A program made the translations under genes and the position numbers. A stretch of DNA of 64,000 bases from Cupriavidus necator N-1 (GTDB lineage Bacteria > Pseudomonadota > Gammaproteobacteria > Burkholderiales > Burkholderiaceae): contig NC_015723.1 in assembly GCF_000219215.1 (NCBI RefSeq), positions 248,001 to 312,000 of the forward strand. The letters run 5' to 3'. Positions 9,515 to 19,604 of this stretch are shown here, piece after piece (position 1 is the stretch's first letter; each line of letters begins with the position of its first letter). The notes under the pieces are model-generated. The model was given only the letters and a program-made list of their open reading frames with translations, did not search any database and was not told the origin of the DNA.

Positions 9515-10009
9515 ATGGCCGGCATCGGACACATCGATACCCCCGGAAGCGACGCTTCGGGCCAGGAGTTCCTGGTCTTCACGCTGGGGTCGGAGGAATA
9601 CGGCATCGACATCCTCAAGGTGCAGGAGATCCGCAGCTACGAGACCGTGACCCGCATCTCCAGCGCGCCGGACTTCATCAAGGGCGTGACCAACCTGCGC
9701 GGCGTGATCGTGCCGATCGTCGACCTGCGCCTGAAGTTCCGCCTGGGCAACGTGCGCTACGACCACCAGACCGTGGTCATCATCCTGAACGTGGCCGGCC
9801 GCGTGGTCGGCATCGTGGTGGATGGCGTGTCCGACGTGCTGACGCTGACGGGCGATGCGATCAAGCCCGCGCCGGAGTTCGGCGTGTCGATCTCAACCGA
9901 GCACCTGACCGGGCTGGGCACCATCGACGGCCGCATGCTGGTGCTGATCGATATCGAACGCCTGATGACCAGCGCGGAGATGGCGCTGGTCGAGGCCGAG
10001 CTGGCCTGA
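9515..10009 (+). CDS. cheW: Chemotaxis coupling protein CheW
   Basis: 164-residue SH3-like adaptor linking CheA P5 to chemoreceptors. Motifs typical of CheW include [21 protein letters not shown] near the N-terminus, [19 protein letters not shown] in the middle and [13 protein letters not shown] later. It starts with ATG after ACAGGAGAAC, a good ribosome-binding site, 42 bp after cheA. Confidence 0.96.
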   Translation: MAGIGHIDTPGSDASGQEFLVFTLGSEEYGIDILKVQEIRSYETVTRISSAPDFIKGVTNLRGVIVPIVDLRLKFRLGNVRYDHQTVVIILNVAGRVVGIVVDGVSDVLTLTGDAIKPAPEFGVSISTEHLTGLGTIDGRMLVLIDIERLMTSAEMALVEAELA

Positions 10010-10039
10010 CCCAGCGCACGCACCACTGAAGCACATCCC

Positions 10040-10951
10040 ATGACGCCGTTCCGCACCGCCGCCAGCGTTCCCGGCCAGACCGGGTCGGTCCTTGCGCCGG
10101 GCGCCATCCTGCGGCGCGACGATGCACGCGACTTCCTGCTGACCGAACGCGACTTCGAGAAAATCCGCGCGCTGATCCACCGGCGCGCGGGCATCTCGCT
10201 GGGCAGCCATAAGCGCGAGATGGTTTACAGCCGGCTGGTGCGCCGGCTGCGCGCGCTGCAGCTGTCGGACTTCGCCTCGTACCTGGCGCTGCTGGACGCG
10301 GACGACCGCTCGTCGGAGTGGGAGTTTTTCACCAATGCGCTGACCACCAACCTGACCTCGTTCTTCCGCGAGGCCCATCACTTCCCGCTGCTGGCCGAGC
10401 ATGCCAAGAAGACCGGGCGCCCCTACAGCGTCTGGTGCTCGGCCGCGTCCACCGGCGAGGAGCCGTACTCGATCGCCATCACGCTGGCCGAAGCGCTGGG
10501 CGACCGTGCCGGCACGGTGCTGGCCACTGACATCGACACCCAGGTGCTGGCCAAGGCCCGCGGCGGCGTGTATTCCGCGGAGCAGGTCGCGCGGCTGTCG
10601 CCGGAACGGCTCAAGCGCTTCTTCCTGAAGGGCACCGGGCCGCGCACCGGTTCGGTCAAGGTCAAGCCGGAGCTGGCCGCCACCATCGCGTTCGAGCCGC
10701 TGAACCTGCTCGCGCCCGACTGGGGCATGCGCGAGCAGTTCGACGCCATCTTCTGCCGCAACGTGATGATCTACTTCGACAAGCCGACCCAGGGACGCAT
10801 CCTGGAGCGCTTCGTGCCGCTGCTCAAGCCGCACGGGCTGCTCTTTGCCGGCCACTCGGAGAACTTCTCTTATGTCACGCGCGCCTTCCAGCTGCGCGGG
10901 CAGACCGTTTATGAACTGGCGCCGGATGCGGCCAGGGCGGGAAGGCCGTGA
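10040..10951 (+). CDS. cheR: Chemoreceptor methyltransferase CheR
   Basis: S-adenosylmethionine-dependent methyltransferase that methylates receptor glutamates. The N-terminal helical domain includes [19 protein letters not shown]. The SAM-binding domain shows [18 protein letters not shown] and [16 protein letters not shown], and [15 protein letters not shown] marks the catalytic side. Length is 303 residues. A receptor in this window (1385-3244) carries a candidate CheR-tethering C-terminus. The stop codon overlaps the start of cheD. Confidence 0.96.
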   Translation: MTPFRTAASVPGQTGSVLAPGAILRRDDARDFLLTERDFEKIRALIHRRAGISLGSHKREMVYSRLVRRLRALQLSDFASYLALLDADDRSSEWEFFTNALTTNLTSFFREAHHFPLLAEHAKKTGRPYSVWCSAASTGEEPYSIAITLAEALGDRAGTVLATDIDTQVLAKARGGVYSAEQVARLSPERLKRFFLKGTGPRTGSVKVKPELAATIAFEPLNLLAPDWGMREQFDAIFCRNVMIYFDKPTQGRILERFVPLLKPHGLLFAGHSENFSYVTRAFQLRGQTVYELAPDAARAGRP

Positions 10952-11601
10952 TGCGCACGCCCCATCTGCCCGAAGCCCTTGCCACGCGCACATATTTCGA
11001 CCGCGAGTTCGGCAAGCAGGCCATCAAGCTGTTGCCCAACGAGTACTACGTGACCCGCGAGGACGTGGTGCTGACCACCGTGCTGGGCTCGTGCGTGGCG
11101 GCCTGCATCCGCGACGAGAGCGCCGGCGTGGGCGGCATGAACCACTTCATGCTGCCCGATGACGACGGCAGCGCCGACCGCATGCTGTCGGCGTCGATGC
11201 GCTACGGCAGCTATGCGCTGGAAGTGCTGATCAACGAACTGCTCAAGATGGGCGCGCGCCGCGAGCGGCTGGAGGCCAAGGTCTTCGGCGGCGGGGCGGT
11301 GCTGGCCAATATGACCACGCTGAATATCGGCGACCGCAACGCGGACTTCGTGCTGCGCTACCTGAAGACCGAGGAGATCCGCGTTGCGGCGCAGGACCTG
11401 CGCGGCCCGCATGCGCGCCGTGTCAGCTACTTCCCGGTCGGCGGGCTGGCGCTGGTACGCCGCCTGACGCGGCAGGACGACCAGGTTTCGGTGGCGCGCG
11501 ACGAGCGCGCCCTGGCCCGCGCCATTGCCACCTCGGCCCGGGCGCCGGCGCAATCGCCTGAACTGTTTGCGCGGCAGTCCTTTGCACGCCAGCTTCCCTG
11601 A
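10948..11601 (+). CDS. cheD: Chemoreceptor glutamine deamidase CheD
   Basis: 217-residue CheD, which deamidates specific receptor glutamines and can bind CheC/CheY in other bacteria. The catalytic Cys lies in [14 protein letters not shown], with the His in [11 protein letters not shown] and the Thr/Asn-rich stretch [18 protein letters not shown] following. Two overlapping starts are possible: GTG at 10948 or ATG at 10951, the latter sharing one base with the cheR stop. I see no cheC in the window. Confidence 0.95.
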   Translation: MMRTPHLPEALATRTYFDREFGKQAIKLLPNEYYVTREDVVLTTVLGSCVAACIRDESAGVGGMNHFMLPDDDGSADRMLSASMRYGSYALEVLINELLKMGARRERLEAKVFGGGAVLANMTTLNIGDRNADFVLRYLKTEEIRVAAQDLRGPHARRVSYFPVGGLALVRRLTRQDDQVSVARDERALARAIATSARAPAQSPELFARQSFARQLP

Positions 11602-11624
11602 AACCAAACCAAGCACGATCAATC

Positions 11625-12707
11625 ATGACTGCCGCCAAGATCAAGGTGCTCTGCGTGGACGATTCCGCGCTGATCCGCAGCCTGATGACGGAGATCATCA
11701 ACAGCCAGCCCGACATGGAAGTGGTCGGCACCGCGCCCGACCCGCTGGTGGCGCGCGACCTGATCAAGCGCCTGAACCCGGATGTGCTGACGTTGGACGT
11801 CGAAATGCCGCGCATGGACGGCCTGGACTTCCTGGAGCGCCTGATGCGGCTGCGGCCGATGCCGGTGCTGATGGTGTCGTCGCTGACCGAGCGCGGTTCC
11901 GAGATCACCATGCGCGCGCTGGAGCTGGGCGCGGTGGACTTTGTCACCAAGCCCAAGCTGGGCATCCGCGACGGGCTGCTGGAATACACCCACACCATCG
12001 CCGACAAGCTGCGCGCCGCGTCGCGCGCCCGCGTGCGCGCGGCCGCGCAGCCAGCCGCGCCGACAGCGGCCGGCGCCGAGCCCGTGCCGATGCTGCGCAG
12101 CCCGCTGCTGTCGACCGAAAAGCTGATCATCCTGGGCGCCTCCACCGGCGGCACCGAGGCCATCAAGGAATTCCTGATGCCGCTGCCGCCCGACAGCCCC
12201 GCGGTGATGATCGTCCAGCATATGCCGGCCGGCTTCACGCGCTCGTTCGCGCAGCGGCTGGATGGCCTGTGCCGCATCACGGTCAAGGAAGCCGTGCACG
12301 GCGAGCGCGTGCTGCCCGGCCATGCGTACATCGCGCCGGGCGATTCGCACCTGCTGCTCGCGCGCAGCGGCGCCAACTATGTCGCGCACCTGTCGCAGGA
12401 AGCGCCGGTCAACCGCCACCGCCCGTCGGTCGACGTGCTGTTCGATTCGGCCGCGCAGCATGGCGGCAAGAACGTGATCGGCGTGATCCTGACCGGCATG
12501 GGCAAGGACGGCGCGCGCGGCATGCTGCGCATGCGCGAGGCCGGTGCCTACAACCTGGCCCAGGACGAGCACACATGCATTGTGTTTGGCATGCCGAAGG
12601 AGGCGATCGCCACCGGCGGCGTGCATGAAGTCGTGCCCTTGCCGGCGATGACCCAGCGCGTGATGGCACGCCTGGCCACATACGGCACGCGCGCGCAGCG
12701 GGTGTAA
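11625..12707 (+). CDS. cheB: Chemotaxis response regulator and methylesterase CheB
   Basis: Removes receptor methyl groups after phosphorylation by CheA. The N-terminal receiver has VDDSALIR and the phospho-acceptor Asp58 in [12 protein letters not shown] short Ala-rich linker leads to the methylesterase domain with the triad-type motifs [13 protein letters not shown] (Ser), VQHMPAGFT (His) and [11 protein letters not shown] (Asp). Length is 360 residues. It follows cheD by 23 bp. Confidence 0.96.
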   Translation: MTAAKIKVLCVDDSALIRSLMTEIINSQPDMEVVGTAPDPLVARDLIKRLNPDVLTLDVEMPRMDGLDFLERLMRLRPMPVLMVSSLTERGSEITMRALELGAVDFVTKPKLGIRDGLLEYTHTIADKLRAASRARVRAAAQPAAPTAAGAEPVPMLRSPLLSTEKLIILGASTGGTEAIKEFLMPLPPDSPAVMIVQHMPAGFTRSFAQRLDGLCRITVKEAVHGERVLPGHAYIAPGDSHLLLARSGANYVAHLSQEAPVNRHRPSVDVLFDSAAQHGGKNVIGVILTGMGKDGARGMLRMREAGAYNLAQDEHTCIVFGMPKEAIATGGVHEVVPLPAMTQRVMARLATYGTRAQRV

Positions 12708-12795
12708 ACGAAATCGGGCCGAGCGGGGCGCGCATGCCGGCGCGCAGCGCTCGTCCTGGCAACAAGCCAACACTGTATTTTCTGGAGCCCTCAAA

Positions 12796-13182
12796 GTGGA
12801 CAAGAGCATCAAGATCCTGGTCGTGGATGATTTCCCGACCATGCGCCGGATCATCCGCAACCTGCTCAAAGAGCTGGGTTTCGTCAACGTCGAGGAAGCC
12901 GAGGACGGCGCCGCCGGCCTGGAGAAGGCCAAGGATGGCAGCTTTCAGTTCGTGATCTCGGACTGGAACATGCCCAATATGGACGGCCTGACCATGCTGC
13001 AGGCGATCCGCGCCGACGCCAATATCGGCAAGATCCCGGTGCTGATGGTGACCGCCGAAGCCAAGAAAGAGAACATCATCGCCGCGGCCCAGGCCGGTGC
13101 CAACGGCTACGTGGTCAAGCCGTTCACGGCCGCCACGTTGGACGAGAAGATCACCAAGATCTTCGAGAAGCTCGGCGGCTGA
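12796..13182 (+). CDS. cheY: Chemotaxis response regulator CheY
   Basis: Single-domain receiver (128 residues) that binds the flagellar switch when phosphorylated. It has [20 protein letters not shown], the phospho-acceptor Asp56 in [13 protein letters not shown], the Thr in [19 protein letters not shown] and the Lys in [10 protein letters not shown], all very close to enteric CheY. The start is GTG, with GGAG 9 bp upstream. Confidence 0.97.
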   Translation: MDKSIKILVVDDFPTMRRIIRNLLKELGFVNVEEAEDGAAGLEKAKDGSFQFVISDWNMPNMDGLTMLQAIRADANIGKIPVLMVTAEAKKENIIAAAQAGANGYVVKPFTAATLDEKITKIFEKLGG

Positions 13183-13199
13183 GGCGGAGGCGCGTTTCC

Positions 13200-13832
13200 A
13201 TGACCCCGACCCTGAGCAATGATTCCGCCGAGCAACTGATCCTGCGCATCGGCAACCTGACGCGGATGCTGCGCGACAATATGCGCGAGCTCGGCCTGGA
13301 CAAGGAGATCGAACGCGCCGCGCAGGCCATCCCCGATGCGCGCGACCGGCTGAACTACATCGCCGCCATGACCGAGCAGGCCGCCGAGCGCACGCTCAAC
13401 GCGGTCGAGCTGGCGCAGCCGATCCAGTCCGGTATCGAGCAGCAGGCCGAAACCCTGGACAAGCGCTGGGACGCCTGGTTCGAGCAGCCGGTGGAGCTGG
13501 CCGACGCCCGTTCGCTGGTGCTAGACACCCGCGCCTTCCTGTCCGAGGTGCCCGCCCAGGCCCGCGCCACCAACAGCCATCTGCTCGACATCATGATGGC
13601 GCAGGACTTCCAGGACCTGACCGGCCAGGTCATCAAGAAGATGATGGACATGATCCGCGCGCTGGAGCAGGAGCTGCTGCAGGTGCTGATCGACAACGTG
13701 CCGTCCGAGCGCCGCGTGGAAGCGCCGGCCGCCACGCTGCTGAACGGGCCGCAGATCAGTCCGGAGGGCAAGCCGGACGTGGTTTCGGACCAGGCGCAGG
13801 TGGATGATCTGTTGGCCAGTCTGGGGTTCTGA
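13200..13832 (+). CDS. cheZ: CheY-P phosphatase CheZ
   Basis: 210-residue helical phosphatase that speeds CheY-P dephosphorylation. The catalytic stretch [16 protein letters not shown] holds Asp139 and Gln143, equivalent to Asp143/Gln147 of the E. coli protein. The C-terminal [11 protein letters not shown] is the typical CheY-binding tail. The gene starts 17 bp after cheY and is the last of the chemotaxis operon. Confidence 0.96.
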   Translation: MTPTLSNDSAEQLILRIGNLTRMLRDNMRELGLDKEIERAAQAIPDARDRLNYIAAMTEQAAERTLNAVELAQPIQSGIEQQAETLDKRWDAWFEQPVELADARSLVLDTRAFLSEVPAQARATNSHLLDIMMAQDFQDLTGQVIKKMMDMIRALEQELLQVLIDNVPSERRVEAPAATLLNGPQISPEGKPDVVSDQAQVDDLLASLGF

Positions 13833-14395
13833 GAGCCTGGTGAGCTGAGCTCTCCCGCCGGTTTGCTCCCCTCTCCCGCCTGCGGGATAGGGGCAGGGCG
13901 TGAGGGCAGGCGCGTGCCTCGCGGCAAGGCATTTCGTTTATCGGCGCCCCGCCCTCAGCGGGGCGCTGCCGTCAACCTCCACCTCCTGTCGGGCCGGCGC
14001 CCTGGGCGCCCAAGGAATGTGAACGATTGTGATGGCGTGTAGGTGGAGCTTCTCGCGTGCGCTAGGCTGAAGCCCTTTGCGGCGCCGGATTGCGGGTGCG
14101 CGACGGCCTAGGTCATGCTCGGACTGGCTGCCACATTGCCCCGACGAACTGCGGAAATGTCCGCCACCCGATTCGGAATCCTCCGATCCCGACGCCAGAC
14201 TGGGCTGGGTACAGTGGCTAGCCTTGGCCTCCTCTGGCGGGCGCCGCCGAATCGTCTGCGCTCCCGCGCCGTCGAAGACTGACCAGCGAGGTGACGCCCG
14301 GCTGCCCGGTCACCCGCCCGAACGGGGCGGAGTATCGACTTGCTGCTGTGCCAGAGCATGAATGTAGTGTTGACCCAACTGAAGGAGAAGATCGC
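13833..14395. other. Intergenic region between cheZ and the lipoprotein operon
   Basis: About 560 bp with no convincing gene. It holds a REP-like hairpin shortly after cheZ and should contain the promoter of the downstream lipoprotein genes, which I could not place. Short open frames here have no recognisable similarity and no consistent codon bias. Confidence 0.6.
13868..13893. repeat. REP-like palindrome (CCCTCTCCCGC type)
   Basis: CCCCTCTCCCGC pairs with GCGGGATAGGGG around a 2-nt loop with one mismatch. The following text (GGGCGTGAGGGCAGG) and the stem resemble the elements at 33465-33585, so this is probably a dispersed intergenic repeat that also serves as the cheZ terminator. Confidence 0.6.
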
Positions 14396-15076
14396 ATGAA
14401 CAAAGTGACGGCCATATCCCTGGTCGCCGCGGCCGGGCTACTCGCCATGCTCGGCGGCTGTGCCACCGAATCGTCCACGGCGCTGCCGGTGCAGAAGGTC
14501 GAGAGCGCCAGCCGTCCCTACGCCGGCGTCCGCACGCCGATTTCGGTCGGTAAATTCGACAACCGTTCGAGCTACATGCGCGGCGTGTTCTCCGACGGCG
14601 TCGACCGGCTGGGCGGCCAGGCCAAGACCGTGCTGATCACGCACCTGCAACAGACCAACCGCTTCAATGTGCTCGACCGCGACAACATGGACGAGATCAA
14701 GCGCGAGGCAGCCATCAAGAGCCAGGCTCAGCGCTTGAAGGGGGCCGACTACGTGATCACCGGCGACGTGACCGAGTTCGGCCGCAAGGAAACCGGCGAC
14801 CACCAACTGTTCGGCATCCTGGGCCGCGGCAAGTCGCAGGTGGCGTATGCCAAGGTCGCGCTCAACGTGGTCAATATTGCGACCTCGGAAGTCGTGTTCA
14901 CCGCCCAGGGCGCGGGCGAGTACTCGCTGTCGAGCCGGGAGGTAGTCGGCTTTGGCGGCACGTCCAGCTATGACTCGACGCTCAACGGGAAGGTGCTCGA
15001 CCTCGCCATGCGCGAAGCCGTGACCAATCTGGTCAGCGGCATCGAAAGCGGCGCCTGGAAGCCCGTCACCCCCTGA
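14396..15076 (+). CDS. CsgG-like outer-membrane lipoprotein
   Basis: 226-residue lipoprotein of the CsgG/HfaB family. A signal peptide ends in a lipobox-like LGGC at about residues 19-22. The body has family features: PISVGKFDNRS, the helical LITHLQQTNRFNVLDRDN, ADYVITGDVTEFG and the later KVALNVVNIATSEVVFTAQGAGEYS. CsgG proteins form outer-membrane oligomers that export curli subunits, but no curli genes are seen here, so the cargo is unknown. The ATG follows TGAAGGAGAAGATCGC, a strong ribosome-binding site. It is the first of three lipoprotein genes. Confidence 0.85.
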   Translation: MNKVTAISLVAAAGLLAMLGGCATESSTALPVQKVESASRPYAGVRTPISVGKFDNRSSYMRGVFSDGVDRLGGQAKTVLITHLQQTNRFNVLDRDNMDEIKREAAIKSQAQRLKGADYVITGDVTEFGRKETGDHQLFGILGRGKSQVAYAKVALNVVNIATSEVVFTAQGAGEYSLSSREVVGFGGTSSYDSTLNGKVLDLAMREAVTNLVSGIESGAWKPVTP

Positions 15077-15103
15077 TTCCAAAAACCCAGTCAAGGACAA
15101 ATC

Positions 15104-15478
15104 GTGAAGACATTGTTCCAGCCGCAGCGCCTGGCGGTGCCTGCCCTGGTCGCAAGCGCATTGCTGACAGGCTGCGCGGCTCCCGCCAAGCCCCTGTATC
15201 AGTGGGAAGGCTACCAGCCGCAGGTCTACCAGTACTTCAAGGGCGAACCGAAGCAAGCCCTGATCGAGGTGCTGGAGCGCGACCTGCAGAAAATCATGGC
15301 GGCCGGCAATACCCCGCCGCCCGGCTACCACGCGCACCTCGGCATGCTGTATGTCGATATCGGCAAGGATGACGAAATGGTCCGCGAATTCCAGACCGAG
15401 AAGGCGCTGTTTCCCGAGTCGGGAGCCTATGTGGACTTCCTGCTGAAGAACGTCAAACGCAAGGGAGAGAAGAAATGA
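15104..15478 (+). CDS. DUF4810-type lipoprotein
   Basis: 124-residue small lipoprotein. The signal peptide ends at LLTGC (Cys about 24), followed by PLYQWEGYQPQVYQYFKGE, which is typical of the DUF4810 family, and a helical TPR-like stretch (HAHLGMLYVDIGKDDEMVREFQTEKALFPES, seen in two parts). The start is GTG after CAAGGACAAATC. Function is unknown; the family is usually found beside CsgG-like and DUF799 genes, as here. The end overlaps the next gene by 4 bp. Confidence 0.8.
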   Translation: MKTLFQPQRLAVPALVASALLTGCAAPAKPLYQWEGYQPQVYQYFKGEPKQALIEVLERDLQKIMAAGNTPPPGYHAHLGMLYVDIGKDDEMVREFQTEKALFPESGAYVDFLLKNVKRKGEKK

Positions 15479-16134
15479 GCAAGCTGTTCCATCGCGTCCT
15501 GATGCTGCTGGGCGTCGCCATGCTGGCAGCCGGCTGTGCCGCGCCGACGAAGAACGTGGATTACGCCGCCTTCAAGGAAAGCCACCCCCGCTCGATTGTG
15601 GTGCTGCCGCCGCTGAACAACTCGCCGGACGTGAAGGCCACTTACGCCATGCTGTCGCAGGCCACACAGCCGCTGGCGGAATCCGGCTACTACGTGCTGC
15701 CGGTCGCGCTGGTTGACGAGACCTTTCGCCAGAACGGGCTGACGATACCGGGCGACATCCACGCGGTGGCGCCCGCGAAGCTGCGCGAAATCTTCGGTGC
15801 GGACACCGCGCTGTACATCACCGTGACCGACTATGGTCCGAAGTTCCAGGTCGTCAGCAGCACAACCGTTGTCGCCGCCGAAGCGAAGCTCCTGGACCTG
15901 AGGACGGGCAAGACGCTCTGGACCGGACAGGCGTCGGCTGCCAACAATCAGTCGGGTAACGCTGGCGGTGGGTTGATCGGAGCGCTGATCGGGACGGCCA
16001 TTGCGCACGCGATCAGCAGCGTGTCGGATGCCGCCTATGGGGTGGCCGGCAGGACGAGCCAGCAACTGCTCTCGGCGGGTACGCCTGGCGGCATCCTGTA
16101 TGGGCCGCGGTCGCCGAAGTACGGCACGGACTGA
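15475..16134 (+). CDS. DUF799 (GNA1162-like) lipoprotein
   Basis: 219-residue lipoprotein with a signal peptide ending at LAAGC (Cys about 21). The family motifs RSIVVLPPLNNSPDVKATY and the later GADTALYITVTDYGPKFQV are clear. A Gly-rich segment GGGLIGALIGTAIAHAISS near residues 163-181 might be membrane-associated. It starts within the stop of the DUF4810 gene (ATGA overlap), so the three genes are translationally coupled. The family is known as a surface-exposed or periplasmic lipoprotein in Neisseria; its role here is unknown. Confidence 0.8.
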   Translation: MSKLFHRVLMLLGVAMLAAGCAAPTKNVDYAAFKESHPRSIVVLPPLNNSPDVKATYAMLSQATQPLAESGYYVLPVALVDETFRQNGLTIPGDIHAVAPAKLREIFGADTALYITVTDYGPKFQVVSSTTVVAAEAKLLDLRTGKTLWTGQASAANNQSGNAGGGLIGALIGTAIAHAISSVSDAAYGVAGRTSQQLLSAGTPGGILYGPRSPKYGTD

Positions 16135-16218
16135 CTATCATGGCTCTGGTTTTGTGAGGGGACCGGCCTGACGTAGTTCGCGCGGGCATCTCCCGATGCC
16201 CGCCTCCCCATCCACGCC

Positions 16219-16246
16219 TAAAGTCCTCCCAATCAGGCGCCGTTAA
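16219..16246 (+). promoter_or_regulatory. Sigma-28-like promoter upstream of flhB
   Basis: TAAAG at 16219-16223, 15 bp, then GCCGTTAA at 16239-16246, close to the FliA consensus TAAA-N15-GCCGATAA. The same TAAAG-N15-GCCG spacing occurs before flgK. It lies 128 bp upstream of flhB. Confidence 0.6.
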
Positions 16247-16373
16247 CGCCACCAGGCCCCTGATTTCCCAAACAACACCCAATTCCGCCGCCTTTTCCCA
16301 TGAATGGGAAGGCTGTCCCGCTTCGATAATCCCTGCTGACGAATAGCGGCCTGCCGCTTCGCACGGAGCATGG

Positions 16374-17516
16374 ATGTCCGAAGAAAGCGACCTCGAGAAA
16401 ACCGAACCCGCCTCACCCCGGCGCCTGGAAAAGGCGCGCGAGGAGGGGCAGGTGGTGCGTTCGCGCGAGCTCGCCACGTTCGTCATGCTGATTGCCGGCG
16501 TGACCGGCCTGTGGACGCTGGGCGGCCATCTGGGCCGCAGCCTGAACCAGGTGATGCAGGGGGCGCTGCGATTCGAGCCGGCAACGGCGTTCGATACCTC
16601 ACGCATGCTGTCGCGCTTTTCCATGATGGTGTGGGACAGCCTGCTGGCCTTCCTGCCGCTGCTGTTCCTGTTCGGCGTTGCCGCGCTGGCGGCGCCGTTG
16701 CTGCTGGGGGGCTGGGTGTTCTCGGGCAAGTCCTTCGCGCCGCAGTTCTCGCGCCTGTCGCCGCTGGCGGGGCTGGGCCGGATGTTCTCCGCGCATTCGC
16801 TGGTGGAGCTGCTCAAGGCCGTGGCCAAGTCGCTGCTGGTGGGCAGCGTGGGCGCCTGGGTGCTGTGGCGACGCCTGCCCGAGGCCATCGCGCTGATGAA
16901 TGCGCCGGTGCAGGAAGCACTGCTGCACATGGTCGACCTGGTCATGAATTGCTGCCTGGTGGTGTCGCTGTCGCTGCTGGTGGTGGCGGCCATCGACGTG
17001 CCGTGGCAGTACTGGGAGTACTTCAAGAAGCTGCGCATGACCAAGGAAGAGGTCAAGCAGGAATTCAAGGAAAGCGAGGGCGACCCGCATATCAAGGGCC
17101 GCATCCGCCAGCAGCAGCGCGCCATGGCGCGCCGCCGCATGATGACCGAAGTGCCCAAGGCCGACGTGGTGGTGACCAACCCCACCCACTTTGCCGTGGC
17201 GCTGCGCTATGAGGAAGGGCGCATGGGCGCGCCGCGCGTGGTGGCCAAGGGCACCGGCGATATTGCCGCCCGCATCCGCGAGCTGGCCGCCGAGCACCGC
17301 GTGCCGCTGATGTCGGCCCCGCCGCTGGCGCGTGCGCTGCACCGCCACGTGGAGCTGGGCCAGGAAATCCCCGCCGGACTCTATACCGCCGTGGCCGAAG
17401 TGCTGGCCTGGGTCTATCAACTGAAGCACTGGCACTACTCGCAGGGCCCGCAGCCGCAGGCGCCCGCGGACCTGCCGGTGCCCGATGAACTCGCCGTACC
17501 GGAAATGCGCGAATGA
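16374..17516 (+). CDS. flhB: Flagellar type III export protein FlhB
   Basis: Export-gate protein that switches substrate specificity from rod/hook to filament proteins. The 380-residue protein has a charged N-terminus (EKTEPASPRRLEKAREEGQV), four membrane segments in about residues 30-215, and the cytoplasmic autocleavage motif NPTH at Asn269, the same position as in Salmonella FlhB. The ATG at 16374 fits the family start. The end overlaps flhA by 4 bp. Confidence 0.96.
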   Translation: MSEESDLEKTEPASPRRLEKAREEGQVVRSRELATFVMLIAGVTGLWTLGGHLGRSLNQVMQGALRFEPATAFDTSRMLSRFSMMVWDSLLAFLPLLFLFGVAALAAPLLLGGWVFSGKSFAPQFSRLSPLAGLGRMFSAHSLVELLKAVAKSLLVGSVGAWVLWRRLPEAIALMNAPVQEALLHMVDLVMNCCLVVSLSLLVVAAIDVPWQYWEYFKKLRMTKEEVKQEFKESEGDPHIKGRIRQQQRAMARRRMMTEVPKADVVVTNPTHFAVALRYEEGRMGAPRVVAKGTGDIAARIRELAAEHRVPLMSAPPLARALHRHVELGQEIPAGLYTAVAEVLAWVYQLKHWHYSQGPQPQAPADLPVPDELAVPEMRE

Positions 17517-19594
17517 ACGCTCTGAGCAACCTGTTCAACCTGCCCGGCCTGCGCTCCGCCGGCCAGCTCAAGGCCATGACCGGTCCGCTGCTGATCATCA
17601 TGATCCTGGGGATGATGATCCTGCCGCTGCCGGCCTTTGTGCTGGACCTCCTGTTCACCTTCAATATCGCGCTGGCGATCATGGTGCTGCTGGTCAGCAT
17701 GTACACGCAGAAGCCGCTGGACTTTGCCGCCTTCCCGGCGGTGCTGCTGTTCACCACGCTGCTGCGCCTGTCGCTGAACGTGGCGTCCACGCGCGTGGTG
17801 CTGCTCGAAGGCCATACCGGCCCGGACGCTGCCGGCAAGGTGGTGGAGGCATTCGGCCACTTCCTGGTGGGCGGCAACTTCGCGGTCGGCATCGTGGTGT
17901 TCGCGATCCTGGTGGTGATCAACTTCATGGTGATCACCAAGGGTGCGGGCCGTATCGCCGAAGTGGGCGCGCGCTTTATGCTGGATTCGATGCCCGGCAA
18001 GCAGATGTCGATCGATGCCGACCTGAACGCCGGCCTGATCGACGAAGCCGCCGCCAAGAAGCGCCGCGCCGAAGTGGCGCAGGAGTCCGACTTCTACGGC
18101 GCCATGGACGGCGCCAGCAAATTCGTGCGCGGCGATGCCGTGGCGGGCCTGCTGATCATGTTCATCAACGTTGCCGCCGGCATGGTGGTGGGCATGGTGC
18201 AGCACGACCTGGACTTCGGCACCGCCGTGCACAACTACACGCTGCTGACCATCGGCGACGGCCTGGTGGCGCAGATCCCGGCGCTGGTGATCTCCACCGC
18301 CGCCGGCGTGATCGTGTCGCGCGTGTCGAACGAGCAGGACGTGGGCGAGCAGCTCACCGGCCAGCTTTTCGCCAACCCGCGCGTGCTGTACCTGACCGCG
18401 GGCATCATCGGCCTGATGGGCATCATCCCGGGCATGCCGCATTTTGCCTTCCTGCTGCTGGCGGGCGTGCTGGTGTGGATGGGCCGTTATATGTCGCGCC
18501 GCGCCGCCACGCAGGAGCAGGTCAAGCAGCGCGAGGAGCGCACCCCGGCGGTGGCGCAGGAATCCACTGAAGCCAGCTGGGACGACGTCACGCTAGTCGA
18601 CCCGCTCGGCATGGAAGTGGGCTACCGCCTGATCACGCTGGTGGACCGCGCGCAGGACGGTGAGCTGCTGGGCCGCATCAAGAGCATCCGCAAAAAGGTG
18701 GCGCAGGAGATCGGTTTCCTGGTGCCGGTGGTGCATATCCGCGACAACCTGGAACTCAAGCCCAACGCCTACCGCATCACGCTCAAGGGCGTGGAGATCG
18801 GCCGCGGCGAAGCCATGCCGGGGCAGTGGATGGCGATCAACCCCGGGCAGGTCAGCGGCACGCTGCCGGGCGCGGCCACGCGCGACCCCGCCTTCGGCCT
18901 GCCGGCCGTCTGGATCGACGCGGGCATCAAGGAGCAGGCGCAGTCCTACGGCTATACCGTGGTCGATGCCAGCACGGTGGTGGCCACGCACCTGAACCAC
19001 CTGATCCACATGCACGCCGCCGAGCTGCTGGGCCGCCAGGAAGTGCAGGCGCTGCTGGACCGCATCGCCAAGGACTCGCCCAAGCTGACCGAAGACCTGG
19101 TGCCGAAGGCCATTTCGCTGACCGCGCTGCAGAAGATCCTGCAGAACCTGCTGGACGAAGGCGTGCCCATCCGTGACATGCGCACCATCCTGGATGTGGT
19201 GGCCGAGCATGCGCCCAAGATCAGCGACCCGAACGAGCTGACCGCGATGGTGCGCGTGGCGCTGGGCCGCGCCATCACGCAGCAGCTGTTCCCGAACAAC
19301 GCCGACCTGCAGGTGATCGGCCTGGATGCCGGCCTGGAGCGCGTGCTGTCGCAGGCTCTGACCAATGGTGGCGGGATCGAGCCGGGCCTGGCCGATGCGT
19401 TGCTGCAGCAGACCCAGGGCGCGGTCACGCGCCAGGAACAGATGGGCATGGACCCGGTGCTGCTGGTGCCGTCGCAGCTGCGCCCGCTGATGGCGCGCTT
19501 CCTGCGGCGCACCATGCCGCAGCTGAGGGTGCTGTCGCATGCCGAGGTGCCGGACAACCGCAATATCCGCATCACCGCCATGATCGGCGCGTGA
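17513..19594 (+). CDS. flhA: Flagellar type III export protein FlhA
   Basis: 693-residue export-gate protein. The N-terminal half carries eight predicted membrane helices with the conserved FHIPEP-type segment around FPAVLLFTTLLRLSLNVASTR and RFMLDSMPGKQMSIDADLNAGLID. The C-terminal cytoplasmic half binds chaperone-substrate complexes. The ATG overlaps the flhB stop. Length is normal for the family. Confidence 0.96.
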   Translation: MNALSNLFNLPGLRSAGQLKAMTGPLLIIMILGMMILPLPAFVLDLLFTFNIALAIMVLLVSMYTQKPLDFAAFPAVLLFTTLLRLSLNVASTRVVLLEGHTGPDAAGKVVEAFGHFLVGGNFAVGIVVFAILVVINFMVITKGAGRIAEVGARFMLDSMPGKQMSIDADLNAGLIDEAAAKKRRAEVAQESDFYGAMDGASKFVRGDAVAGLLIMFINVAAGMVVGMVQHDLDFGTAVHNYTLLTIGDGLVAQIPALVISTAAGVIVSRVSNEQDVGEQLTGQLFANPRVLYLTAGIIGLMGIIPGMPHFAFLLLAGVLVWMGRYMSRRAATQEQVKQREERTPAVAQESTEASWDDVTLVDPLGMEVGYRLITLVDRAQDGELLGRIKSIRKKVAQEIGFLVPVVHIRDNLELKPNAYRITLKGVEIGRGEAMPGQWMAINPGQVSGTLPGAATRDPAFGLPAVWIDAGIKEQAQSYGYTVVDASTVVATHLNHLIHMHAAELLGRQEVQALLDRIAKDSPKLTEDLVPKAISLTALQKILQNLLDEGVPIRDMRTILDVVAEHAPKISDPNELTAMVRVALGRAITQQLFPNNADLQVIGLDAGLERVLSQALTNGGGIEPGLADALLQQTQGAVTRQEQMGMDPVLLVPSQLRPLMARFLRRTMPQLRVLSHAEVPDNRNIRITAMIGA

Positions 19595-19604
19595 GGAGTC
19601 ATAG

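Noticed and set aside
7250..9766. 838-codon open frame on the minus strand
   Set aside because: Antisense of cheA and cheW, rich in His/Asp/Gln from reverse-complemented codons, with no recognisable domain.
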